7,865 nucleotides of DNA from Chloroflexota bacterium (GCA_013911545.1 JACETA010000035.1:1-7865), one strand, 5' to 3'. Positions 1-7,156 are shown, counted from the first letter of the stretch. Notes: generated from the letters alone by a model not told the origin. A program made the numbers and translations.

Positions 1-1
1 T

Positions 2-1117
2 ATTAAAAAAAAATATCAAAAAAAATCTATAAATATATTTTTAAGGTGTGATCTTAATGTAACTGATAATGATTTAAGCAGAATTGATCTTTCTGTGCCA
101 ACGATACAAAAATTATTACAATTCAATTTTGTTGACAAGGTGATTATATGTTCGCATTTAGGTAGGCCGAAAGGACCAGAAAATAATTTGAGCTTAATTC
201 ATAATGTCCTTCCTGAGTTAGAAAAAAAAATCGACAATAATATAGAATTTTTAAATTATGACGATAATCTTAATTTTTCAAATTTTTATTCTTCATCAAA
301 TCGATTATTTCTTTTAGAAAATATTCGTTTCTTCGCTGGTGAAGAAAATAACGACAAGAATCTTAGTTCTTCCCTTGCATCTTTATGTGATGTGTTTGTT
401 AATGATGCATTTGGTGCAAGTCACCGAAAACACTCATCTGTCTATGGCATATCTTTTTTTATTGATTCATATGCAGGAATTTTGTTAGATAATGAATATA
501 AGGTACTTGAGAGGTTGTCTAATTCTGCAAAAAAGAATTCTGTTTTAATTTTAGGAGGGGCTAAAATTGAGGATAAATCTGGCATATTAAATAATTTAGT
601 TGATAAAGTTGATAAGATTATTATTGGTGGTGGAATGATTTCAAATTTTTTACAAAATAAGTTAAATGATGATTTAACTAAAATTTTTGATAAAAATAGA
701 GATAAATTTTATTTACCTGAAGATCTATTAGTCTCAGAAAATTTATCACCAGACTCCAAAACCAAGATAATTAACTCTGATGAATACATAGGTTCCTTGA
801 AAATATTGGATATTGGCACGAAATCTTTAAATTCTATTTCAAAAATTATAAATAATATGCAAATTGCATTGTGGAATGGCAGTATGGGTATTTTTGAATG
901 GGAACATTGTAGCATTGGGACAAGAGGACTTTTAGATATATTAGTATCAAATAAGAATTTAAAAACTTTTTCTGGTGGAGGTTCTACTATTGAAGCAATA
1001 AATAGGTTTAGCAATAAATCTTCATTTGAACATGTTTCTAGTGGTGGTGGAGCATTTTTGTCAATGCTCGAAAAAGGCATCTTGCCAGGAATGGAAAATA
1101 TTTTAATTAATGAATAA
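2..1117 (+). CDS. pgk: phosphoglycerate kinase, 5'-partial
   Basis: Cytosolic glycolytic/gluconeogenic enzyme: 1,3-bisphosphoglycerate + ADP to 3-phosphoglycerate + ATP. The frame is open from base 2 with no usable start codon before a GTG at 95. That GTG cannot be the true start because the codons before it encode the conserved N-terminal core FLRCDLNV (family RVDxN) and RIDLSVPTI. Only a few residues should be missing off the left edge; 371 residues are visible against about 390-400 usual. Further matches in order are SHLGRPKG (nt ~155-178), LLENIRFFAGEE, NDAFGASHRKHSS, GGAKIEDKSG (substrate and phosphate lysines), LPEDLLV, WNGSMGIFE, SGGGST and SSGGGAF. The family GGGDT/S motif reads GGGST, so the nucleotide-Mg Asp is Ser (codon 983-985), and WNGPMG reads WNGSMG. 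The gene overlaps tpiA by 8 nt, suggesting translational coupling. The family assignment is firm; only the start is unknown. Confidence 0.95.
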   Translation: MKKKYQKKSINIFLRCDLNVTDNDLSRIDLSVPTIQKLLQFNFVDKVIICSHLGRPKGPENNLSLIHNVLPELEKKIDNNIEFLNYDDNLNFSNFYSSSNRLFLLENIRFFAGEENNDKNLSSSLASLCDVFVNDAFGASHRKHSSVYGISFFIDSYAGILLDNEYKVLERLSNSAKKNSVLILGGAKIEDKSGILNNLVDKVDKIIIGGGMISNFLQNKLNDDLTKIFDKNRDKFYLPEDLLVSENLSPDSKTKIINSDEYIGSLKILDIGTKSLNSISKIINNMQIALWNGSMGIFEWEHCSIGTRGLLDILVSNKNLKTFSGGGSTIEAINRFSNKSSFEHVSSGGGAFLSMLEKGILPGMENILINE

Positions 1118-1841
1118 AAAATACATTATTTTTAACTGGAAAATGAATTTCACTGTAAGTGAAAGCATTGAATTTTCAAACAATATATTGAAACCTATTT
1201 CAAATTTTAAAAATGAAAATTTTGAAGTTATTATTTGCCCATCATTTATGAGCCTTCCTTTTAATTACCAGATATTATCAAGCCTTGTTAAATTTGGAGC
1301 TCAAAATATTTCACACAATCACGGCGAAAAAGGTTCTTACACTGGTGAAATATCTGCAAATATGGTTTCTGATTATGCGGAGTATGTAATCTTGGGTCAT
1401 TCAGAAAGAAGAATAAATTTTCTTGAAAGCAATAAAAATATTGATAATAAAAGAAAACTCTCTTTAGAAAATGGACTAAAGCCAATAGTTTGTATTGGAG
1501 AAAATTTTGATTTAAGAAGCTCAAATAAATACTTAGAATATTTGGCTTCTCAATTAAATGAAAGTGTTACAACTAAAACTCCTAACAATTTAATCGCTTA
1601 TGAACCTATTTGGTCAATAGGTACTGGAACTAGTTGTAGCTTAGAAAAAGTACTTGAAATATCAAATTTAGTAAAATCTATTATTGGAGATGATACTATT
1701 TTTATATATGGTGGAAGCGTTAATAAAGATAATATTTTAGAATACTTATCTTCGCCTGAAATTGGTGGTGTTTTGGTTGGCTCAGCTTCTTTAGATAAAG
1801 ATTCTGTTGAAGAAATGTTAAATATTATTGATGCAAATTAA
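1110..1841 (+). CDS. tpiA: triosephosphate isomerase
   Basis: Interconverts dihydroxyacetone phosphate and glyceraldehyde 3-phosphate in the cytosol and works next to Pgk in glycolysis. The 243-residue TIM barrel is nearly normal length (about 250). Visible active-site elements are FNWKMN (Asn9, catalytic Lys11), GAQNIS at 63-68, GSYTGEIS at 75-82, GHSERR with electrophilic His97, CIGEN at 128-132, AYEPIW with the catalytic base Glu165, phosphate loop 6 as IGTGTSCS (the common GTGKTA has Thr where Lys is frequent), YGGSVN at 200-205 and VLVGSASL near the C-terminus. The ATG at 1110 lies inside the end of pgk (8-nt overlap). No strong Shine-Dalgarno precedes it, so coupling to pgk translation is likely. 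All catalytic residues are present and I expect a functional enzyme. Confidence 0.97.
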   Translation: MNKKYIIFNWKMNFTVSESIEFSNNILKPISNFKNENFEVIICPSFMSLPFNYQILSSLVKFGAQNISHNHGEKGSYTGEISANMVSDYAEYVILGHSERRINFLESNKNIDNKRKLSLENGLKPIVCIGENFDLRSSNKYLEYLASQLNESVTTKTPNNLIAYEPIWSIGTGTSCSLEKVLEISNLVKSIIGDDTIFIYGGSVNKDNILEYLSSPEIGGVLVGSASLDKDSVEEMLNIIDAN

Positions 1842-2751
1842 AAGCTTAGTTATTTTAGGGCCCACTGCTAGTGGCAAAACTCAATTATCTTTGAAATTAT
1901 CCCAATCTTTTAATTCTGAAATTATTAATTGCGATACTAGTATTTTCTATAAATACTTATCAATAGGCACAGGTAAACCAAATAAAAAAAATTTAAAATT
2001 AGTTAAACATAACTTGTTAGATTTTTTAGAACCTGACCAAGATTATTCATTGGCAGAATTTTTAAATGATGCAAACAGTATTATCAATAAAATAGCAAAC
2101 GATAACAAAGTCCCTATTTTAGTTGGGGGTAGTGGTCAATATCTTAAGGCTTTAATCGAAAATTGGAATGTTTCAAATATAAAACCAAACATGGAATTGA
2201 GAAAAAAATTAGAAAAAGAAATTGATGAAAGTGGCATTGAGTCTTTTTATCAAAAATTAAAAAGTAAGTTCCCCGAAAATGCTCAAAGAGTTGATTCAAA
2301 AAACCCAAGAAGATTAATAAGGGCATTTGAATTAGGACTTGAAGGGGGAACTGTAAGCAGAGAAACAAAGAAAAATAATAACAAATTTTTTAAAATTGGA
2401 TTAACAATGCCAAGGGAAATTCTATATAAGAAAATTGATGAAAGAATTGAAAAAATGCTTGAAGATAACTGGATAGGGGAGGTTGAAGGTTTAATAAAAA
2501 AAGGGTTCAGTAAAGAACTTAATTCCTTTTCTAGCATAGGCTACAATGAAATCTATGATCATTTAGTAAATAAATTAGATTTAGATATTGCAATAAATTT
2601 AATAAAAAAAAGAACTAGAAATTTAGTCAGGCATCAATATAATTGGTTTAAGTTAAATGATCCTGAAATTAAATGGTTTGATTCTTCGAAACATAGTATA
2701 AATTATATTTCAGAAAAAATATTAAAGGAAAAAATTGAACATAAATTTTGA
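1831..2751 (+). CDS. miaA: tRNA dimethylallyltransferase
   Basis: Transfers a dimethylallyl group from DMAPP to N6 of A37 in tRNAs reading UNN codons, the first step toward ms2i6A, which stabilises codon-anticodon pairing. The 306-residue protein has the P-loop GPTASGKT (10-17), the CDTSIFYK segment with Asp35 (family DSxxxY; Thr replaces Ser), IGTGKP (45-50), LLDFLEPDQDYS (62-73), ILVGGSGQYLKAL (96-108, family VGGTGxY), NPRRLIRAFE (158-167), IGYNEI (236-241) and a basic C-terminal block RTRNLVRHQYNW (261-272). There is no C-terminal zinc finger, as expected for bacteria. I chose the ATG at 1831 (11-nt overlap with tpiA); a TTG at 1828 would add one residue. Overlap with neighbours at both ends indicates a polycistronic mRNA. 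Confidence 0.96.
   Translation: MQIKSLVILGPTASGKTQLSLKLSQSFNSEIINCDTSIFYKYLSIGTGKPNKKNLKLVKHNLLDFLEPDQDYSLAEFLNDANSIINKIANDNKVPILVGGSGQYLKALIENWNVSNIKPNMELRKKLEKEIDESGIESFYQKLKSKFPENAQRVDSKNPRRLIRAFELGLEGGTVSRETKKNNNKFFKIGLTMPREILYKKIDERIEKMLEDNWIGEVEGLIKKGFSKELNSFSSIGYNEIYDHLVNKLDLDIAINLIKKRTRNLVRHQYNWFKLNDPEIKWFDSSKHSINYISEKILKEKIEHKF
2724..2737 (+). promoter_or_regulatory. Shine-Dalgarno deciding the TTG start of dapF
   Basis: AAAGGAA at 2724-2730, inside the end of miaA, lies about 5 nt (from GGA) before a TTG at 2735. No ATG or GTG in frame lies close upstream of the conserved N-terminal motif HGAGNDY. The next in-frame Met is at residue 34, which would remove that motif. The site therefore supports TTG as the real initiation codon. 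Confidence 0.7.
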
Positions 2752-3592
2752 GAAACTGCATGGCGCAGGAAATGATTATATAGCAATAGATGGCAGAGGA
2801 ATTGATATTGATTGGGGAAGGCTGTCCTTGGAAATGAGTAGGCCACATTTTGGTGTATATAGTGATGGAATTGTAGTTTTGAAAAACTCCAGCATAGCTA
2901 ATACTGCCATTAAAATTTTTAACCCAGATGGATCTGAAGCAGAAATGAGCGGCAATGGGGTAAGATTATTTTCAAAATTTGTTCTTGATAATAAACTTTC
3001 TGTTTTTAATGGTAAATCATTAACTGTCGAAACGGGGGGTGGTATTAGAGAAGTCTTTCCGAGATTCAAAGGCGGAGAAATGGTATCAGCAAAAATTGCA
3101 ATGGGGGTACCTAAATTTTTAAGAAACGAAATTCCAGTTAATAAAGATTTATTTAAAGATAATGTTGATGTAAATGATTTTGCTTTAAATTTTGATAATA
3201 ATATAAAGATAAGTTGTGTAAATATTGGAAATCCTCATGCTGTTTTAATAACCCAAAAAGATGTTGATGAATTTAATTTAGATGAAATAGGGCCACTAGT
3301 TGAAAATAATGATCTATTTCCTAATAGAATTAATTTTGAAATAGTAAATATAATCTCTAGAGATGAGATTAAAGCTAGAATTTTTGAAAGAGGAGCAGGT
3401 GAAACTTTGTCATCTGGAACAGGCACATCTGCATGTGCGATAATTGGTATAAAGAAAGGCCTTTTAAATAACAATGTGAAAGTAAATGTACCTGGAGGTT
3501 ACTTAAACATAACTTGGGAGCCCGGAAAAGAATCATTTCTTGAAGGTCCCACAGAAAGAGTTTTTACAGGAATATGGAAAATTAAGGAGTAA
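2735..3592 (+). CDS. dapF: diaminopimelate epimerase family protein with Ser/Ser at the catalytic Cys positions
   Basis: By family this PLP-independent cytosolic epimerase converts LL- to meso-diaminopimelate, the precursor of lysine and of DAP-type peptidoglycan. The length (285 residues) is normal. N-terminal half: LHGAGNDY (8-15), IFNPDGSEAEMSGNGVR (61-77). C-terminal half: NIGNPHAV (163-170), NRINFE (197-202), FERGAGETLSSGTGTSA (217-233), and a GGYL/W strand pair near the end. Oddity: the motif NxDGSx4CGNGxR has Ser72 (agc, 2948-2950) in place of the first catalytic Cys, and GETLxCGTG has Ser227 (tct, 3413-3415) in place of the second. These match Cys73 and Cys217 of Haemophilus influenzae DapF. 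The other binding motifs are intact and there is no frame damage, so the gene looks selected rather than decayed. It uses a TTG start, overlaps miaA by 17 nt, and is followed after 3 nt by a dapL-type gene, which supports a DAP role. Canonical epimerase activity is uncertain. Confidence 0.88.
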   Translation: MNINFEKLHGAGNDYIAIDGRGIDIDWGRLSLEMSRPHFGVYSDGIVVLKNSSIANTAIKIFNPDGSEAEMSGNGVRLFSKFVLDNKLSVFNGKSLTVETGGGIREVFPRFKGGEMVSAKIAMGVPKFLRNEIPVNKDLFKDNVDVNDFALNFDNNIKISCVNIGNPHAVLITQKDVDEFNLDEIGPLVENNDLFPNRINFEIVNIISRDEIKARIFERGAGETLSSGTGTSACAIIGIKKGLLNNNVKVNVPGGYLNITWEPGKESFLEGPTERVFTGIWKIKE

Positions 3593-3595
3593 ATA

Positions 3596-4756
3596 ATGAA
3601 ATTTTCAAAAAGATTCGACACAATAGAGCCATATTTATTTGTTGGTATTTCTAAAACAATAGCTGAAAAGAAAAAACAGGGAATTGACGTTATTTCTTTC
3701 GGGATAGGGGATCCTGACATCCCTACCCCTAAATTTGTATTAGATTCAATGATTAAGCATTCTGATAATCCTGCTAATCATAGATATCCTGAATCTGAAG
3801 GTTTGCCTGAATATAGAGAAGCAGTAGCCATGTACATGAAAAAGAGATTTAATGTTGAGCTTGATTCTGAAAAAGAGATAATTAGCTTGATTGGTGCAAA
3901 AGAAGGCATTGGCCATGCTTCTTTAGCATTAATTGATGAAGGAGATATATCTATTGTACCTGATCCTGGGTACCCGGTTTATTCTGCTGGTTGTAATTTT
4001 TCAGGTGGCGAAATATATAAAATGCCACTTAAAGAATCCCTTGGATGGAAGCCTGATTTAAATGATATCCCTGAATCAGTTATTAAAAGATCTAAAATTC
4101 TTTGGATAAATTATCCAAACAACCCTACTGGTGGGATAGCTGATTTAGAATTTTTTAAAGATGTTATAGATTTTGGAATTGAAAATGATATAGCTATAAT
4201 GCATGATGCTTGTTATGCAGAAGTTACATTTGATGATTATGTAGCTCCATCAATTTTAGAAGTAGATAAAGCTATGGATATAGCTATTGAATACCATTCT
4301 TTTTCTAAAAGTTTCAATATGACAGGATGGAGACTTGGGTTTGCAGCAGGAAATCAAGAATTAGTTCAAAAATTACTAACAGTAAAGTCAAATCTTGACT
4401 CAGGAGTACCTCAGGCAATACAAATGATGGGGATAGAGGCATTAGAGAAAATTCAAGATTTTACATCTTCAAATAATGAAATCTATAAGAAAAGAAGAGA
4501 TAAGTTATCTAAAGCACTGACTGAAATTGGGTTAGAGGTGATAATACCACAAGCAGCATTATATTTATGGTGCAGAGTTCCAAATGGATACAATTCTGCA
4601 TCTTTTACTGAATTATTGTTAGAACAATGTAATGTAGTTGTAACTCCTGGTACTGGTTACGGGGAATATGGTGAAGGATATGTAAGATTATCTTTAACAA
4701 CCCCAGATGAATTAGTTGATGAAGGAGTAAATAGGATATCTAAATGGAAAGGGTAA
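3596..4756 (+). CDS. dapL: LL-diaminopimelate aminotransferase (class I/II PLP aminotransferase)
   Basis: Predicted to make LL-diaminopimelate from tetrahydrodipicolinate and glutamate in one step, bypassing the acylated DapD/C/E route; its product is the DapF substrate. The 386-residue fold-type I enzyme shows SFGIGDPDIPTP (34-45), HRYPESEG (62-69), IGAKEGIGH (99-107), PDPGYPVY (122-129), NYPNNPTGG (172-180, Asn176 contacting PLP), HDACYAE (203-209, Asp204 and Tyr207), SFSKSFNMTGWRLG (235-248, Schiff-base Lys238) and GYVRLSL (361-367, carboxylate-binding Arg364). AAGGAG at 3584-3589 lies 6 nt before the ATG, the clearest Shine-Dalgarno in the window. The aminotransferase family is certain. 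The DapL specificity rests on overall sequence style and on the adjacent dapF; an aspartate- or alanine-type aminotransferase is the alternative. Confidence 0.85.
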   Translation: MKFSKRFDTIEPYLFVGISKTIAEKKKQGIDVISFGIGDPDIPTPKFVLDSMIKHSDNPANHRYPESEGLPEYREAVAMYMKKRFNVELDSEKEIISLIGAKEGIGHASLALIDEGDISIVPDPGYPVYSAGCNFSGGEIYKMPLKESLGWKPDLNDIPESVIKRSKILWINYPNNPTGGIADLEFFKDVIDFGIENDIAIMHDACYAEVTFDDYVAPSILEVDKAMDIAIEYHSFSKSFNMTGWRLGFAAGNQELVQKLLTVKSNLDSGVPQAIQMMGIEALEKIQDFTSSNNEIYKKRRDKLSKALTEIGLEVIIPQAALYLWCRVPNGYNSASFTELLLEQCNVVVTPGTGYGEYGEGYVRLSLTTPDELVDEGVNRISKWKG

Positions 4757-4766
4757 ATTCAATTTA

Positions 4767-5897
4767 ATGCAAAAAATTGAAAAAGCAATTTTGCTTGTCG
4801 CAAATCTTGGCAATGATAAAAAGAGTCTTGATTACAGAATAGAAGAAATATTAAATTTATGTGACACAAGCAAGGTAGATATCCAGGGGATAGTTGTGCA
4901 AAATATTAAAAAGCCACTTAGAAGTTATTTGGGTTCCGGGAAGCTAAAAGAGTCCTCTCAAGAAGCCAAGCTATTAAAAGTAGATGTGATTATAGTTGAT
5001 GATGAATTGTCACCAAATCAACAAAAATACCTAGAAGATTTTTTTAAAATTAAAATTGTTGATAGAACTGCACTAATTCTTGATATTTTTGCTAAAAGAG
5101 CAAGATCTAAAGAAGGCAGGCTACAAGTTAGCTTAGCTCAAATGCAATTTCTTCTACCTAGGTTAGCAGGGCAATGGTCACATCTTGAAAGATTAGGGGG
5201 GGGCATCGGAACAAGAGGGCCAGGAGAAACTCAAATAGAAACCGATAGAAGGTTAGTAAGAAATTCATTAAAAAAAATTAAAAAAGATTTATTAAAAGTA
5301 AAAACATCTAGGAACACTCAAAGAAATAGAAGGGTTAAGAATTCTTACAATATATCTTTAGTTGGCTATACAAATGCTGGAAAAAGTACAATATTTGAAT
5401 TGTTAACTAAAAAAAATACATTAAGTTCAGATATGCTATTTTCTACACTAGATACGAGAATAGGAAAAGTTCATTTTAAAAATGATATAAAATGTACATT
5501 GAGTGACACAGTTGGTTTTGTTGATAGACTCCCAACTGTTCTTGTTGATGCTTTTAAAGCAACACTCGAAGAGTTACAATTTTCTGACCTTTTATTACAT
5601 GTTGTTGATTGCTCAAACCCCAACTTTATTAAACAAATTGAAGTTGTAAACCAGTTATTAGATGACTTAGGATTAGAAAAGAAAGAAATGATTTATATAT
5701 TTAATAAAATTGATAAATTAAGTGATAATGGAAATGACTTTTTATTAACAAAAATTGATAACTTCTCTAAATTAATATCTGATTCTTTGGTTTCGATTTC
5801 ATCAAAAGAAAAAACAAATATTGACCTTTTGCATCAAATAATCCTAAAACAGATAGATACAAGCTACAATAGAACAGTAGAGTATATATATAAATGA
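4767..5897 (+). CDS. hflX: ribosome-associated GTPase HflX
   Basis: GTPase that binds the 50S subunit or 70S ribosomes and splits stalled or stressed ribosomes. The N-terminal HflX domain covers about residues 1-160, with SYLGSGKL (53-60), VDDELSP (77-83), KIVDRTALILDIFAKRA (96-112) and the glycine-rich GGGIGTRGPGETQIETDRR (144-162). A basic linker (about 165-192) precedes the G domain: G1 GYTNAGKST (200-208), switch I with ST at 226-227, G3 DTVGFVDRLP (247-256), G4 NKID (313-316) and G5-like SISSKEK (343-349). At 376 residues it is shorter than E. coli HflX (426). The ATG lies 10 nt after dapL without a close Shine-Dalgarno (GGAAAGGG ends about 13 nt upstream). Codons for GGG at 144-146 include a run of eight G (5196-5203), unusual in such AT-rich DNA. 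Confidence 0.95.
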   Translation: MQKIEKAILLVANLGNDKKSLDYRIEEILNLCDTSKVDIQGIVVQNIKKPLRSYLGSGKLKESSQEAKLLKVDVIIVDDELSPNQQKYLEDFFKIKIVDRTALILDIFAKRARSKEGRLQVSLAQMQFLLPRLAGQWSHLERLGGGIGTRGPGETQIETDRRLVRNSLKKIKKDLLKVKTSRNTQRNRRVKNSYNISLVGYTNAGKSTIFELLTKKNTLSSDMLFSTLDTRIGKVHFKNDIKCTLSDTVGFVDRLPTVLVDAFKATLEELQFSDLLLHVVDCSNPNFIKQIEVVNQLLDDLGLEKKEMIYIFNKIDKLSDNGNDFLLTKIDNFSKLISDSLVSISSKEKTNIDLLHQIILKQIDTSYNRTVEYIYK

Positions 5898-5944
5898 AAT
5901 ATATAATGTCGCACTATATAAGTTATGTAAAGTAAAGGTATAAT
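5898..5944 (+). promoter_or_regulatory. 47-nt spacer with ribosome binding site for the ctpA-like gene
   Basis: This is the longest non-coding gap in the window. AAAGG at 5934-5938 lies 6 nt before the ATG at 5945 and is a credible Shine-Dalgarno. The rest is AT-rich with TATATA-like runs, so a promoter could be present but none can be singled out. I see no stem-loop plus U-tract that would act as a terminator, so read-through from hflX is likely. Confidence 0.5.
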
Positions 5945-7156
5945 ATGAAATTTATCAGAATAAAAAATATTTTAATTTCAACATTAGTTTTTCTTTTTTT
6001 AGTTTCTTGTTCGTCTGAAGCTTCTGAAAATCCTCTTTTTCCTGTTATCGATGATTCAAACGCTTTACCACAGCCTTCACCACGAGAACTTGATCAAGAT
6101 CTCATGATTATATGGGAAACTTACTCTTACCTTGCACGAGAATTTGTTGGTCGAAATGACATGGATAAAGCTAAATTAGCTGAAGGAGCCGTAAATGGCA
6201 TGTTTGAGGCTTTAAATGACAGGCATTCTGGATATATACCACCTGACAGATTTAATATAGACCAGACTGCGTTTCAAGGTAAATTTTATGGAATTGGTGC
6301 TACTGTAGGTCAGACAAAGGATGGGATCAGAGTTTTAATAGTTGCTCCTATTGCCGGATCTCCTGCTGAAGAAGCCGGAATTAAGGCTGGTGACATAATA
6401 ATGCTTGTTGATGGGTCAGATACAGAAGGCTGGACAGTATTAGATGCTGTAAATCGTATTAGAGGGGAATTAGGTTCCAAAGTAACATTAACTGTTCAAA
6501 GGATTGGTGAAAGTGAATTGATTGATATAACAATTACTAGGGGTGAAATAAAACTTCCAAGCGTAACATCAAAAATGATTACTGATGAAAACTATGGCCA
6601 TATTAAAGTTACTTCTTTTACAAAGGAAACTCATTCTGAGTTACTTGTAGCTATCCAAGAATTGGAATCCGAGGGTGCAAGTGGAATAGTTCTTGATTTA
6701 AGAGAAAACCCAGGAGGGTTACTCATGTCATGTGTTGATATTATTAGCGAATTTATTCCCAAGAATGAGCTTATATTATATGAATTAGATGGTAATGGTT
6801 ATAGAAAAAATTGGCTTTCAAAAGATCTTGGGAATCATTTAGACATACCAATGGTAATTTTAGTAAATGAATTTAGTGCAAGTGGTAGTGAAGTATTGGC
6901 AGGAGCACTTCAAGACCTTGATCGCGCTGTAGTAATTGGCGAAACTACTTTTGGTAAAGGTAGTGTTGGAATCCAGAGAAGATTAAGTAATGATGGAGGA
7001 ATTTACTATACAGTTGCAAGATGGTTTACTCCACTAGGAAGAGTTATTGAAGAAAATGGTCTTGAGCCTGATGTTGTTGTTAAGAATAAAGCTAATGAGA
7101 CAGACGACCTCCAAATGATAGCTGCTATAACTCAACTTGATTTTCAATTAAAATAA
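5945..7156 (+). CDS. ctpA: C-terminal processing (tail-specific) protease, S41 family, predicted lipoprotein
   Basis: Exported serine protease of the CtpA/Prc/CtpB type, cleaving proteins near their C-termini outside the cytoplasmic membrane. The signal peptide has basic residues (R5, K7), a hydrophobic core (9-20) and a lipobox LVSC with lipidated Cys22, followed by a Ser/Glu/Pro-rich linker. Residues about 50-110 resemble the helical N-terminal region of S41 proteases. A PDZ domain spans about 113-200 (FYGIGATV, SPAEEAGIKAGDII). The S41 core spans about 216-378, with LRENPGG (252-258), NEFSASGSE (308-316) and TFGKGSVG (335-342). Spacing to CtpB puts the nucleophile at Ser313 and the general base at Lys338, 25 residues apart as in the family. 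The Gln expected four residues after Lys is Gly342, with a Gln at 344. The 403-residue length is typical. Its TAA shares a base with the smpB ATG, so the two are coupled. The gene symbol is a family label; the substrate is unknown. Confidence 0.93.
   Translation: MKFIRIKNILISTLVFLFLVSCSSEASENPLFPVIDDSNALPQPSPRELDQDLMIIWETYSYLAREFVGRNDMDKAKLAEGAVNGMFEALNDRHSGYIPPDRFNIDQTAFQGKFYGIGATVGQTKDGIRVLIVAPIAGSPAEEAGIKAGDIIMLVDGSDTEGWTVLDAVNRIRGELGSKVTLTVQRIGESELIDITITRGEIKLPSVTSKMITDENYGHIKVTSFTKETHSELLVAIQELESEGASGIVLDLRENPGGLLMSCVDIISEFIPKNELILYELDGNGYRKNWLSKDLGNHLDIPMVILVNEFSASGSEVLAGALQDLDRAVVIGETTFGKGSVGIQRRLSNDGGIYYTVARWFTPLGRVIEENGLEPDVVVKNKANETDDLQMIAAITQLDFQLK

Noticed and set aside
5..25. Poly-A runs at the left edge as a repeat or frameshift site
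   Set aside because: They translate as Lys-rich codons in the correct pgk frame and match the general AT richness; nothing further supports a special role.
95..97. GTG at 95 as the start of pgk
   Set aside because: The upstream in-frame codons from base 2 encode conserved Pgk N-terminal motifs (RCDLNV and RID), so the real start is outside the window.
709..1080. Minus-strand open frame opposite pgk, and similar frames opposite tpiA, miaA, dapF and smpB
   Set aside because: They mirror strongly conserved coding genes on the + strand, show no recognisable motifs and are expected by chance.
1828..1830. TTG start one codon upstream of the miaA ATG
   Set aside because: The adjacent ATG at 1831 is the more likely initiator and the extra residue has no family support; it cannot be strictly excluded.
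3215..3436. Cys161 (SCVNIGNPH) or Cys234 (TSACA) of DapF as replacement catalytic cysteines
   Set aside because: They are displaced from the two active-site loops (Cys234 lies seven residues past the CGTG Cys position), so by sequence alone they do not restore the Cys pair; a structure would be needed.
5939..5944. TATAAT immediately before the ctpA ATG as a -10 box
   Set aside because: It overlaps the spacer between the Shine-Dalgarno and the start codon, would place transcription inside the signal peptide codons, and has no -35 at proper spacing.
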